This document shows, in pieces, positions 16,510-25,064 of a DNA stretch of 64,000 bases; position 1 is the stretch's first letter, and every line of letters starts with the position of its first letter. The DNA is from Actinorugispora endophytica (GTDB lineage: Bacteria > Actinomycetota > Actinomycetes > Streptosporangiales > Streptosporangiaceae). The notes under the pieces were generated by a model that was given only the letters and a program-made list of their open reading frames with translations, did no database searches and had not been told where the DNA came from. The stretch covers positions 16,565-80,564 of the forward strand of contig NZ_SNYN01000022.1 of NCBI RefSeq assembly GCF_004363075.1, in the 5' to 3' direction. The position numbers and the translations under genes are program-made.

Positions 16510-16735
16510 CGCCCGCGCCGTACGGGCCGAAGGGCCGGCCGCCGTGCTTGCGGGCCGCGGTGTCGAGCCCCCAAGGTCGCCTCGCGGATGTTCTCCCGCT
16601 CCCCCGCCATCGCGGCGAAGAACGCGAACAGTAACTTGCCGGGCCCGGTGGGGTCGTAGACGCCGGACAGGGGCCCGGCGGGCATCTCCAGGACCAGGCC
16701 CCGTGGGCGGCGGTGTGGGCAATCGGCTCGGAGGC
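16510..16735 (-). pseudogene. Serine recombinase, internal/3' fragment
   Basis: The minus strand reads GLVLEMPAGPLSGVYDPTGP, GKLLFAFFAAMAGERENIRE then ATLG, and after a shift GLDTAARKHGGRP. This is the end of the catalytic domain and the start of the C-terminal helix of the same recombinase family whose 5' half is at 11793-12230. About 45 residues between the two parts are missing from both. Fused to the thioredoxin-like remnant; clearly non-functional. Confidence 0.75.
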
Positions 16736-16778
16736 CGGCGGATTCCGCACAGGTGCGGGCCTTCGGATCTGCGTGTTG

Positions 16779-17774
16779 CTAAACGGTCGCCGTTTCCGGG
16801 GCCTTCGCGAAGTTGCGGACGAGGTAGTCGTTCAACGTGTGGTGGAAGCTCGTCGCAAGGTGGGACCGCGGGGCGAACAGGTCGAACGCGTGGTAGGCGC
16901 CGGGGTAGAGGTGCAGCTCCACGGGGACGCCCTGGGCGCGCAGGCGCGCCGCGTAGTCGAGGTTCTCGTCGCGGAAGAGGTCCAGTTCACCGACACCGAT
17001 GAAAGTCGGAGGCAGGCCGGTGAGGTCGGTCGCCCGGGAGGCCGCGCAGTAGGACGTAACTCCGTCGGTGCCGACGCGGTCGCCGAGGATCGACTTCCAG
17101 GCAAGGACGTTGGTCGCGCGGTCCCAGATGCCGATGTCGGTGATCTCGTGGCTCGAGTCAGTCGTGTTGCGGTCGTCGAGCATCGGGTACATCAGCAGCT
17201 GGAACAGCGGGGGCGCCGCTCCGGTGTCGCGGATCAGAAGGGCGGTGGCGGCGGCGATGCCCCCGCCTCCGCTCTGGCCGGCCAGACCGACCCGGGCGGG
17301 GTCGAGACCAAAATCGGCGGCGTTGTCGCTGATCCACCGGTAGGCGGTGTATCCGTCCTCGGCGGCCCCGGGCGCGGGGGTTTCCGGGGCCAGCCGGTAG
17401 TCGACACTGACAATGGCGCAGCCGAGTGCCGCGCACAGCGGCTTGAGCCAGGGTGCGTCCTGGGCGGCGAAGCCGAGCACCTGCCCACCGCCGTGGAACC
17501 ACACGATGACCGGCAGCGGTCCGGGCGCGTTCCGGGGACGCAGCAGGAGGATCGGGACGTCGGGGCCTTCGGCGCGCGGCACCTGGATCTCGTGGGCGGT
17601 GACCGTGGGCTCGTCGGGGATGGTGGCGGCGATGGATTCGGCCATGGCGCGGACGCCGGCCCGTGTTCCCTCCAGGTCGTTGAGGTCGAACACCCCCGTA
17701 TGCGTCATCGGCATGGCCTTCAGGGCCTCGGCGAGTTCGGGGTCCATCCGCTCGTGTGCGTCTTTCGTGTTCAT
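16779..17774 (-). CDS. Alpha/beta hydrolase, HSL-type esterase
   Basis: A 331-residue esterase of the hormone-sensitive-lipase family. It has the oxyanion motif HGGG (IVWFHGGGQVLGF), a nucleophile motif GLAGQSGGGGIAAATALL (Gln replaces the usual Asp of GDSAGG), the acid region GELDLFRDENLDYA and the catalytic His in YPGAYHAFDLFAP. The N-terminus (MDPELAEALKAMP) is a typical cap. Likely a cytoplasmic carboxylesterase on short acyl esters. It lies 135 bp downstream of the NmrA-like gene on the same strand, so it may share the TetR control there. Confidence 0.9.
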   Translation of the reverse strand: MNTKDAHERMDPELAEALKAMPMTHTGVFDLNDLEGTRAGVRAMAESIAATIPDEPTVTAHEIQVPRAEGPDVPILLLRPRNAPGPLPVIVWFHGGGQVLGFAAQDAPWLKPLCAALGCAIVSVDYRLAPETPAPGAAEDGYTAYRWISDNAADFGLDPARVGLAGQSGGGGIAAATALLIRDTGAAPPLFQLLMYPMLDDRNTTDSSHEITDIGIWDRATNVLAWKSILGDRVGTDGVTSYCAASRATDLTGLPPTFIGVGELDLFRDENLDYAARLRAQGVPVELHLYPGAYHAFDLFAPRSHLATSFHHTLNDYLVRNFAKAPETATV

Positions 17775-17909
17775 GTTGTTGTCTCCGCTGGCTGCGATGT
17801 GGCGCGGGGTGCGCGGCAGCCGGTCTTCGTGGGCGGGGGGGCGTGTGGACCGGTTCCGCCGCGCCGCCGGGTGCGGCGCGGCGGAACCGGGGAGCTTGAG
17901 GGGCTTGGC

Positions 17910-18833
17910 TCAGTGTGTGGTGGTCGCCGGGGCGTCGAAGTAGTGGCCCTGGGCGAGGTCGTCGATGAGGCCGAGATGGAGGGGCTTCCAGCCGAGGAGG
18001 TCGCGGGTCAGCGTGCTCGAGGACGGGTTGTCGGCCTGGGCGTGGGCGCTGAGGAAGCCGAAGTGGTCGTCGGCCTGCGTCGGCGGGATGCTGACGACGG
18101 GAAGGTCCAGCCCGCGGCCGATGGCCTCGGCGATCTGACGGAAGGTGATCCCCTCGTCGTCGACGGCGTGCAGCCGTGACCCCGCCGGCGCGGATTCCAG
18201 TGCCAGACGGTACAGGCGTGCCGCGTCGAGCGTGTGCACGGCGGGCCAGCGATGGGCCCCGTCGCCGACGTAGGCGGAGGCGCCCTTCGACCGGGCGATG
18301 GAGACGAAGGTCGGGATGAAGCCGTTGTGGTCGAGTGTGCTGTGCACGGTCGGGGTGAGCCGGACGACGGATGAGCGGATGCCGCGCTCCGCGAGTGCGA
18401 CCACCGCGTTCTCGGCGTCGATCCGCGGGCCGGCGTCGAACGCGTCGGCTTCGGTGAGGGTGTCTTTGAGGCCGGCGAAGGCGAACAGCGCGGTTCCCGA
18501 CGTGGCCACCAGGGGCTTGTCGGTGCCGGCCAGAGCGTCCCCGAGCGCCTCGATGGCGCGCAGGTCCGCCGCGACCGCGCCCTCGAAGTCGCCGGCGAAC
18601 ATGGCGTCGTGCTTGAAGGCCAGGTGGATGACGCCGTCGGCCGCGGCGGCGGCCGCGGCGATGCCGTCGAGATTGTCCAGGTCGCCTCGGTACACCTGGG
18701 CACCGGCAGCCGCCAACGCGGCGGCGGACTTGTCCGAGCGGGCCAGGCCGACGACCTGGTGTCCCGCTTCGAGGAGTTCGGGGACGACGGCGGAGCCGAC
18801 GTGTCCGGAGGCTCCGGTGACGAATACGCGCAT
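17910..18833 (-). CDS. Extended SDR / NAD(P)-dependent epimerase-like protein
   Basis: A 307-residue Rossmann protein. The start MRVFVTGASGHVGSAVVPEL contains GASGHVG, followed by VYRGDLDNLDGIAAAAAAAD, SSVVRLTPTVHS and WPAVHTLDAARLYRLALESA. This is the atypical/extended SDR type close to actinobacterial NAD-epimerases. The ATG at 18833 has AGGAAGG upstream; a longer frame upstream only translates the operator repeats and is rejected. Divergent from TetR, with four dyads between them. Confidence 0.9.
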   Translation of the reverse strand: MRVFVTGASGHVGSAVVPELLEAGHQVVGLARSDKSAAALAAAGAQVYRGDLDNLDGIAAAAAAADGVIHLAFKHDAMFAGDFEGAVAADLRAIEALGDALAGTDKPLVATSGTALFAFAGLKDTLTEADAFDAGPRIDAENAVVALAERGIRSSVVRLTPTVHSTLDHNGFIPTFVSIARSKGASAYVGDGAHRWPAVHTLDAARLYRLALESAPAGSRLHAVDDEGITFRQIAEAIGRGLDLPVVSIPPTQADDHFGFLSAHAQADNPSSSTLTRDLLGWKPLHLGLIDDLAQGHYFDAPATTTH

Positions 18834-18872
18834 GGTGCGCCTTCCTGCTACGGGCTCCCACCGGGGCGCCGT

Positions 18873-18968
18873 GATGTCAGTTGATGACATCACCGTAACA
18901 CCGACGTCAGTCACTGACATCACTCTTACGTCAGTGACTGACGTCACGGTAATGTCAGGCTCTGTCAT
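18873..18968. promoter_or_regulatory. Array of four TGTCAGT/ACTGACA operators
   Basis: Dyads centred near 18882, 18912, 18936 and 18960: GATGTCAGTTGATGACATC, GACGTCAGTCACTGACATC, ACGTCAGTGACTGACGT (perfect 8-1-8) and ATGTCAGGCTCTGTCAT. Spacing is 30, 24 and 24 bp. They fill the whole gap between the divergent epimerase and TetR genes, so one TetR protein could cover both promoters. Confidence 0.8.
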
Positions 18969-18987
18969 CGGCAGTTAGGATCGGAGC

Positions 18988-19608
18988 ATGAGCCGATGGA
19001 AACCCGACGCACGAGGCCGCCTGGAGAAGGCGGCGCTGGAGCTCTACAACCACCAGGGCTTCGACGCCACCACCGTCGCGGAGATCGCCACCCGCGCCGG
19101 GCTCACCGAACGGACCTTCTACCGGCACTTCACCGACAAACGGGAAGTCCTCTTCCCGGCCGCCAACCCCCTCGCCGACACCCTCGCGAACGCCACGGCC
19201 ACCGCCCCCGCCTCGCTCCCGCCGCTCGCGGTGATCACCCACGCCCTGACCGAAGCCGCCCCCGTCCTCGAAGAACGCGCGGACCTGGCACGGCAACGCC
19301 AGGCCGTCATCGCCGCCAACCCCGAACTCCAGGAACGCGAACTGGCCAAACTCGCCGCACTCGCCTCCATGCTCGCCCGCACGCTGCGCGAACGCGGCCT
19401 GGAGGCCACCACCGCCGCACTCGCCGCCGAAATCGGGATCGCCACCTTCAAGGTCGCCTTCGAACGCTGGATCAACGACCCCGACCGACACCCCCTCGCT
19501 CAGCGCATCCGGGAAACCCTGGACACCGCCGGGCACCTCACCGCGCCCGCCGAACACGTCGCCGCGACCGACGACGTGAGCTTCACAGGCCATGAGGGAG
19601 TGACGTGA
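18988..19608 (+). CDS. TetR-family regulator of the divergent epimerase gene
   Basis: A 206-residue regulator with HTH DATTVAEIATRAGLTERTFY and RHFTDKREVLFPA, followed by a helical domain (LTEAAPVLEERADLARQRQA). GGAG is just before the ATG and a -10-like TAGGAT lies inside the last operator. Position and operators suggest repression of itself and of the epimerase/esterase genes. A family-H hairpin follows the gene. Confidence 0.9.
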   Translation: MSRWKPDARGRLEKAALELYNHQGFDATTVAEIATRAGLTERTFYRHFTDKREVLFPAANPLADTLANATATAPASLPPLAVITHALTEAAPVLEERADLARQRQAVIAANPELQERELAKLAALASMLARTLRERGLEATTAALAAEIGIATFKVAFERWINDPDRHPLAQRIRETLDTAGHLTAPAEHVAATDDVSFTGHEGVT

Positions 19609-19683
19609 ACGTGGCAGGTGCCACGGTTAAGGAGCCCCGGGCTGTCCGTCTCGTCGTCCCTGCGCGGGTCGCCACCCGCTGTC

Positions 19684-19753
19684 CCCCGGTGATCTTGACC
19701 TTTTCGGGGCCTCGGAAGCAGTTGAGGCCCCGAAAAGGTCAAGATCACCGGGG
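19684..19753. terminator. Perfect 30-bp hairpin between convergent genes (family H copy 3)
   Basis: Arms 19684-19713 and 19724-19753 are exact complements around a 10-nt loop; the arm contains GATCTTGACCTTTTCGGGG. It lies between TetR (ends 19608) and the ArsR gene (ends 19770 on the other strand), so it can terminate both. Confidence 0.85.
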
Positions 19754-19769
19754 AGCCCCCGCCCCGAGG

Positions 19770-20495
19770 TCACGATGCGCCGTCACGCGGGCCGACCAGC
19801 GTGCCCGGCGGGATCGCGAGCAGGTCTTCGAACGCCTCGACCCCCGCCGGGGTCACCGTGACCGCGCGTGTCTCCCCCACCCGGGCGATCCACCCGGCGG
19901 AGAAGGCGTGACCGCAGAGCGCCGCCCCCACCGCGCCCGCCAGGTGGGGGCGCCGCTCGGTCCAGTCCAGGCAGGCGCGGACGACGGGCCTGCGAGAACC
20001 GGGGGCGACGGCAAGTCCCAGCTCCCCGACCCAGGCCGCGCCCCGGGGGGTGAGGGCCAGTCCCCGACCGGAGTCCAGCAGGCCGCGGTCACTCATGGCG
20101 TCGGTGATGGCCACCCCCACCGTTCCGGCCAGGTGGTCGTAGCAGGTGCGGGCATGGGCGAGGCGCCGCCGGCGCGATGTCGCCTTGAGGGAGCGTTCCG
20201 GTTCGACCGGTCGCGCGTCGAGCGCGACCAGCCCCTCGATGAGCTCGGCGACGTCCGGGGCGGCCAGACGCACGTAACGGTGGCGCCCCTGCCGTTCCTG
20301 CACCAGCAGTCCTCTGCCCACCAGCGCGTTGAGGTGCTCGGTCGCCGTCGACGCGGCGACACCCGCGTGGCGGGCGAGTTCACCCGCGGTCCAGGCGCGT
20401 CCGTCCAGCATCGCCAGGCAGAACCGGGCCCGTGTCGGATCGGCCAGGAGCCCGGCCATCGTCGCCAGAGCCGGAACACCCTGATCAGAGTCCAT
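19770..20495 (-). CDS. ArsR-like winged-helix regulator
   Basis: A 241-residue protein. The N-terminal wHTH reads LADPTRARFCLAMLDGRAWT, AGELARHAGVAASTATEHLN and a wing QERQGRHRYVRLA, typical of ArsR. A ~140-residue C-terminal extension with two cysteines (CYDHLAGTVGVAI, ALCGHAF) is shared with ArsR-type regulators of oxidoreductase genes. The ATG at 20495 is preferred over GTG at 20510 by family start pattern. Divergent from the flavin-reductase-like gene. Confidence 0.85.
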   Translation of the reverse strand: MDSDQGVPALATMAGLLADPTRARFCLAMLDGRAWTAGELARHAGVAASTATEHLNALVGRGLLVQERQGRHRYVRLAAPDVAELIEGLVALDARPVEPERSLKATSRRRRLAHARTCYDHLAGTVGVAITDAMSDRGLLDSGRGLALTPRGAAWVGELGLAVAPGSRRPVVRACLDWTERRPHLAGAVGAALCGHAFSAGWIARVGETRAVTVTPAGVEAFEDLLAIPPGTLVGPRDGAS

Positions 20496-20518
20496 GAACC
20501 CTATTGTCACCCGGAACG

Positions 20519-20536
20519 CTTCGGCGAGCGCCGAAG
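20519..20536. promoter_or_regulatory. ArsR-type operator
   Basis: CTTCGGCG-AG-CGCCGAAG, a perfect 8-2-8 palindrome centred between the divergent starts at 20495 and 20562. Likely bound by the adjacent ArsR-like regulator. Confidence 0.7.
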
Positions 20537-20561
20537 TGTCGGGCTTCTAAGGTCGTCGTCC

Positions 20562-21251
20562 ATGACCAGCGACAACCCGCGTGAACAGTCCGCCCCGCCC
20601 CTGAACCACCGCAGGATCGAACCCCGGATCCTCTACTTCGGCACCCCCGTGGTGCTGGTCTCCACCCTCAACGAGGACGGCACGCCCAACCTCGCCCCGA
20701 TCTCCTCGGCCTGGGCCCTGGGCTTCCTGCTCGTGATGGGGCTCGGAGCCACCGGGCAGACGGCGCGCAACCTCGCCGCGCGCCCCGAACTGGTGGTCAA
20801 CCTGCCCGCGGCCGACCAATGGCGGCAGGTCGAGCGGCTGGCGCCGTTGACCGGGCGCCACCCGGTCCCCGAAGGCAAACCGCCGGGCTGCCGCTTCGAA
20901 GCCGACAAGTTCGGCGCGGCGGGTCTGTCCCCGCAGCCCTCCGAGCTGGTCGGTCCGCCGCGGGTCGCCGAGTGCCCTCTGCAACTGGAGGCCCGCGCCT
21001 CGCAGGTGCGGTTCGACGACTCCGATGTCTACGCCGTCGTCGAAGCCGACGTGCTGCGGGTCCACGCCGAGGAGAGCCTGGTGGTGCCCGGAACCCAGCA
21101 CATCGATCCGGCCCGTTGGAACCCGCTGGTCTACAGCTTCCGTCACTACTTCGGCCTGGGGCCCCAGCGCGGTCACTCCTACCGCTCCGAGACCCCGGAC
21201 CGCCCGGACCCGGCCTCCGCGACGAGCACGGGGCCCGGCTTGGAACGGTGA
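20562..21251 (+). CDS. Flavin-reductase-like (FMN-binding split-barrel) protein
   Basis: A 229-residue protein. PRILYFGTPVVLVSTLNEDG, TPNLAPISSAWALG and LVVNLPAADQWRQVERLAPL give the split-barrel FMN-binding fold of flavin reductase-like enzymes. LVVPGTQHIDPARWNPLVYS with FRHYFGLG forms the usual C-terminus. Probably an FMN-dependent oxidoreductase with unknown substrate, controlled by the divergent ArsR protein. No clear Shine-Dalgarno; possibly leaderless. The 245 bp after it hold no gene. Confidence 0.85.
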   Translation: MTSDNPREQSAPPLNHRRIEPRILYFGTPVVLVSTLNEDGTPNLAPISSAWALGFLLVMGLGATGQTARNLAARPELVVNLPAADQWRQVERLAPLTGRHPVPEGKPPGCRFEADKFGAAGLSPQPSELVGPPRVAECPLQLEARASQVRFDDSDVYAVVEADVLRVHAEESLVVPGTQHIDPARWNPLVYSFRHYFGLGPQRGHSYRSETPDRPDPASATSTGPGLER

Positions 21252-21498
21252 GTCCCACCGATTCCCCGTCGTTGGCGAAAGCTCCGAAACACTTGCCACC
21301 ACGTCCCCGTGAGATGTCCTCCGGCTTTTTGTACCGGAACCCGGGCAGTCCACCGGATGCGCCGGAACACGGTCCGAACCCGAGGCCGGAAGATATCCTT
21401 CAGTGGGCGAAGCCGCGATCGAACGGACTTTCAGTCGCGAAGGCGCAGCCGACAGGCTACCGGTCACTGGTTCTGCGAGGACATGGGAGGCCGACCCA

Positions 21499-23673
21499 GT
21501 GGGAGATGTCCGGCCCGGTGAAGGGGACTCGGTTCGAAACACCGTAGAAGATGTCTACGGGACGGTGATCCAGGCGCATACGGCGAACCTGAACCTGGAC
21601 CTCGGAAAAAGGGGATCCGGAGTCACCCCCCGGCAGCTCCCGCGCCCGCCGGCGGTTTTCGTCGGCCGGGAGAGAGAGCTTCTTGGCCTCGACGAGGCCG
21701 CTGCAGAGACCGGTGGTTCTCCGATCCTCCTGGTCTACGGCGCGGCGGGAGTCGGGAAGACTTCCCTTTCCGTGTTCTGGTCGCACCGGGCCAAGGACCT
21801 CTTCCCCGACGGGCAGCTCTACGTCAACCTTCGAGGGTTCTCCCCGGGGGGCCGCCCTGCCTCGCAAGCCGAAGTGGTGTCCCTTTTCCTTGACGCGTTC
21901 TGCGTTCCCGTCGAGAGCGCGCCGACCGGTCTGGAAGCCCGGACCGCGCTGTACCGGAGTCTGACCTCGCAGAAACGGCTTCTCGTGGTGCTGGACAACG
22001 CGCGGGACTCGGCCCAGGTCCGCGAGCTCCTCCCCGGAGGGGAGGACTGCTTCGTCATCGTGACGAGCAGGAACAACCTGGAAGGGCTCGTCGCCCTGAA
22101 CGGGGCACGCCCGATTCCCCTCGGGCTTATGAACCGGGGGGAAGCCGAGGACCTGGTGACCGGATTCGTCGGTCCCGAAAGGGTCGAAAGCGATCCGCAG
22201 GCGGTCTCGACGATCATCGACCACTGCGCGGGTCTTCCCATCGCCCTTTCCGTCGCCTCGGCCCGGATATCACAGAACGCCGAAATCCCCTTGGGAGAGT
22301 TCGCGAGCGAGGTCTTGGAGGAGAGCAGGCTGGATTTCCTCGAGATGGATGATCCGCACGGGAACCTCCGGCCCGTTTTCTCCTGGTCCTACAAAGCACT
22401 CTCAGAAGAGGCCGCGTCCCTGTTCCGCCTTCTCGGCCTTCCTCCGGGCCCCGATATCGACATTCAAGCGGCGGCGTCCCTCGCCGGAATACCTCCGAAA
22501 TCTTCCCGCAGGCTGCTCGCCGAACTGGCCGCTCTGCATCTCGTCGAGAAGAGGAGCCTCCATCGGTATTCGCTCCACGACCTCCTGAAAGAGTACGCCG
22601 TAGAGGCATTCCTCGACGAGGAGAGCGGGACTCCCCCGGATCAGGCGATGTCCCGCTACCTTGACCACCTTCTGCATTCGGCCTACCACGCGCAAAGGGC
22701 CTCCAGTCCACACTGGGACCCGATCATCCTTCCCGCTCGGTCCCCTGAGATCGCCCACCCCTCTTTTCCCTCTTTGGAGAAAGCCGTGAAGTGGCTTTCC
22801 GTGGAACGCCTGAACCTGGTCTCGTCCGCGCGGTACGCGGCCGAGAGGGGATTGGATTTCTACGCGTGCAAGATACCGTGGACACTGGCCCACTACCTCT
22901 ACACCGGAGGGCACTGGCACGAATGGAAAGAGACCCAGGACATATCGCTTGCCGCAGCGAAGAGACTGGGGGACAGGGACGCCCAGGCCCGCGCCTACCG
23001 CATAATCGGCCACTACTACAACAGGGTGAAATCCCCGGACCTCGCGCTCTCCTCACTCGAGAAGTCCAGGGACGCCTGGCGGAAACTCGGGGACTCCCGC
23101 GGCGAGGGGCAGACGCTTCTCGCCATGAGCTGGACCTACGGAGAGGCCGGACGGTACCCCGAAGCCCTTGAACACGCCCGGCTCGCGCTGGACCGTTTTC
23201 GTACGATCGGCGCGGAGAACTGGACGGCGAGAGCCCTCAACCAGCTGGGAGCGGTGAGCATCCACCTCGGCAGGCACTCCGAAGCGCTCGACCACGCCAT
23301 CGAGTCGCTGCGCCTCCACGAAGAGCAGGGGGACTTGGACGGAGTGGCCCACAGCCTTTACACGGCGGGCGTCTCGCATTGGAGGACTGGGAGCCATCAA
23401 GAAGCCACCGACCTGCTCGCAAGAGCGGCGGAGGTCTTTCACGACATAGGAGACGGGTACCACGAAGCGGATTCGCTGATGGTCCTGGGTGACGTTTTCC
23501 GCGACGCCGGGGACCCCGGTAGATCATGTGCCCACTGGCGGCGGTCCCTGGACCTCCTCGAACGAATACAGGGGTTCAGCCCCGAACCGGTCTCCCGGCG
23601 TCTGCGTGAATTCTGCGACCCCGGAGCGGGCACCGGTTCGGGCGAGTACGGCTCCACAGCGGGGGCCAGGTGA
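21499..23673 (+). CDS. STAND ATPase: NB-ARC domain with TPR sensor
   Basis: A 724-residue signal-transduction ATPase. A short N-terminal segment (SVRNTVEDVYGTVIQAHTAN) is followed by NB-ARC: VFVGRERELLGLDEAA, P-loop GAAGVGKTS (about 81-89), RLLVVLDNARDSAQVRELLP, GLPIALSVASARI and the winged helix LRPVFSWSYKALSEEAASLF. From about residue 455 there are at least five TPRs (YPEALEHARLALDRFRTIGA, HSEALDHAIESLRLHEEQGD). There is no DNA-binding or enzymatic effector domain. GTG 21499 was chosen for GGGAGG 8 nt upstream; a longer start at 21403 lacks one. GC content looks lower than its neighbours, suggesting acquisition. Such proteins act in regulation or as NLR-like phage defence. Confidence 0.88.
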   Translation: MGDVRPGEGDSVRNTVEDVYGTVIQAHTANLNLDLGKRGSGVTPRQLPRPPAVFVGRERELLGLDEAAAETGGSPILLVYGAAGVGKTSLSVFWSHRAKDLFPDGQLYVNLRGFSPGGRPASQAEVVSLFLDAFCVPVESAPTGLEARTALYRSLTSQKRLLVVLDNARDSAQVRELLPGGEDCFVIVTSRNNLEGLVALNGARPIPLGLMNRGEAEDLVTGFVGPERVESDPQAVSTIIDHCAGLPIALSVASARISQNAEIPLGEFASEVLEESRLDFLEMDDPHGNLRPVFSWSYKALSEEAASLFRLLGLPPGPDIDIQAAASLAGIPPKSSRRLLAELAALHLVEKRSLHRYSLHDLLKEYAVEAFLDEESGTPPDQAMSRYLDHLLHSAYHAQRASSPHWDPIILPARSPEIAHPSFPSLEKAVKWLSVERLNLVSSARYAAERGLDFYACKIPWTLAHYLYTGGHWHEWKETQDISLAAAKRLGDRDAQARAYRIIGHYYNRVKSPDLALSSLEKSRDAWRKLGDSRGEGQTLLAMSWTYGEAGRYPEALEHARLALDRFRTIGAENWTARALNQLGAVSIHLGRHSEALDHAIESLRLHEEQGDLDGVAHSLYTAGVSHWRTGSHQEATDLLARAAEVFHDIGDGYHEADSLMVLGDVFRDAGDPGRSCAHWRRSLDLLERIQGFSPEPVSRRLREFCDPGAGTGSGEYGSTAGAR

Positions 23674-23771
23674 GCACCGGGTCCCGTCGCCTTCCCCCCG
23701 CCCCGGGAGAGCGGGGCGGCCGGCGCGGCCGGATTCCTCCTCCCGTGACAGGTCCGGGCAGGCTCCCGGTG

Positions 23772-24290
23772 TCACGGACCCGGTACCGGGGCGCGGCGGC
23801 CGGCCCCCGGCCGGGACGACCGGGCGTAGGACCGGATCGTCGCCGTCAGCAGCCCGACCACGGCGATCCCGAGGACGCCGTGGTACCACTGCCAGCCGAT
23901 CCCGATCCCGACGAACCCGTCCACGACCATGAACGCCGCACCGGCACCGACGGCGGCCAGCATGCCGGCGAGCGCGAGCAGCACCAGCGGGCGCGGGACC
24001 CGGCGTCCCGCGGCGGTCACGGTCACCAGGACGAGTGCCGCGGCCAGCAGTCCGGTCGGCACTCCGAACCACTGCACCACCTCCACGTCCATCCCCATGC
24101 GGGCGTAGCGCTCGTACTCGCTCGCGGGGACCACGGGCCCGCCCGGAAACCCGAGCCTGCCCCGCGCCGCGAAGAGGCCCTTGCCCACGGCGTAGCCGAG
24201 GAACAGCACCGCCATCGCGTACGCGGGCCAGCGCACCTGTCGTCCGGAACCCCCGAGTCCTGTGCGCCGTTCCGGTTTCCCATTGGTCAT
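23772..24290 (-). CDS. Four-helix membrane protein of unknown function
   Basis: A 172-residue protein with four hydrophobic segments: RWPAYAMAVLFLGYAVGKGL, VPTGLLAAALVLVTVTAAG, PLVLLALAGMLAAVGAGAAF and WYHGVLGIAVVGLLTATI, and a polar loop with YERYARMGMDVEVVQWF between 1 and 2. Similar proteins are annotated as DUF3995-like or hypothetical; I do not assign a function. The minus-strand ATG lies about 175 bp from the divergent GNAT gene. The stop is 98 bp from the STAND gene, which converges on it. Confidence 0.75.
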   Translation of the reverse strand: MTNGKPERRTGLGGSGRQVRWPAYAMAVLFLGYAVGKGLFAARGRLGFPGGPVVPASEYERYARMGMDVEVVQWFGVPTGLLAAALVLVTVTAAGRRVPRPLVLLALAGMLAAVGAGAAFMVVDGFVGIGIGWQWYHGVLGIAVVGLLTATIRSYARSSRPGAGRRAPVPGP

Positions 24291-24465
24291 GGAAGCGAGT
24301 CTCGCCCCCCGGCGCCGCCGCCACATCCCGCGCGCGGGTGAGGCCGATCCCTCCCCGGAGGGAGGCGTCGTCCCCGGTCCGAAGAGTGTCTGCGGCGCGG
24401 CGGTCCCCAGGACTCTCCGGGGGAACGGGCCGGAGGAGGGCTGGCGTTCCGGCGGCGCACCGTTG

Positions 24466-24966
24466 ATGATGACCACTGTGATCATCAAAGACGCCACCCC
24501 CGAGCACTGGCCCGCGATCTGGCCGTTCCTGCGCGACATCGTCGCCGCCGGAGAGACCTACACCTGGGACCGCGACGTCACCCAGGAGCAGGCCCGCGCC
24601 ATGTGGCTCCTGCCGCCGCCCGGCCGAACCGTCGTCGCGCTCGACGACGACGGCACCGTCCTGGGCTCCGCCAAGATGTACCCCAACCACATGGGCCCCG
24701 CCTCGCACATCGCGAGCGCGAGCTTCATGGTCGACCCCGCTCACGCGGGGCGCGGCGTGGGGCGGGCCCTGGGCGAGCACGTCCTGGACCGGGCGCGCGC
24801 CGACGGCTACCGGGCGATGCAGTTCAACGCCGTGGTGGAGACCAACACCCGCGCGGTCGGGCTGTGGAGGTCGCTGGGCTTCGAGGTGCTGGCAACCCTG
24901 CCCGAGGCGTTCCGCCACCCCTCGAAGGGATACGTCGGCCTGCACATCATGTACCGCGGGCTCTGA
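24466..24966 (+). CDS. GNAT-family N-acetyltransferase
   Basis: A 166-residue acetyltransferase. It has the acetyl-CoA loop VDPAHAGRGVGRALGEHVLD (motif A), substrate-side TYTWDRDVTQEQARAMWL and C-terminal NAVVETNTRAVGLWRSLGFE (motif B), then LHIMYRGL. It resembles the phosphinothricin/amino-acid N-acetyltransferase group. ATG 24466 or 24469 are both possible; no Shine-Dalgarno is close, so the mRNA may be leaderless. Substrate unknown. Confidence 0.88.
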   Translation: MMTTVIIKDATPEHWPAIWPFLRDIVAAGETYTWDRDVTQEQARAMWLLPPPGRTVVALDDDGTVLGSAKMYPNHMGPASHIASASFMVDPAHAGRGVGRALGEHVLDRARADGYRAMQFNAVVETNTRAVGLWRSLGFEVLATLPEAFRHPSKGYVGLHIMYRGL

Positions 24967-25064
24967 CGGCGGTCGGGCCGCGCAGGGGGACGGTCCCCGC
25001 CCGTCGCGGGCGGGGACCGTTCGTCACCAGGGGGTCGAAGGGCGGTCGCCGCGCCGCCCCGCGT

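Noticed and set aside
18834..18968. N-terminal extension of the epimerase gene with repeated SVTD units
   Set aside because: It translates the TGTCAGT operator array; the family start and ribosome site are at 18833.
24464..24487. TGATGAT...ATCATCA dyad over the GNAT start codon as an operator
   Set aside because: The arms lie in the first codons with a 10-nt spacer and no regulator gene adjacent; coincidence is likely.
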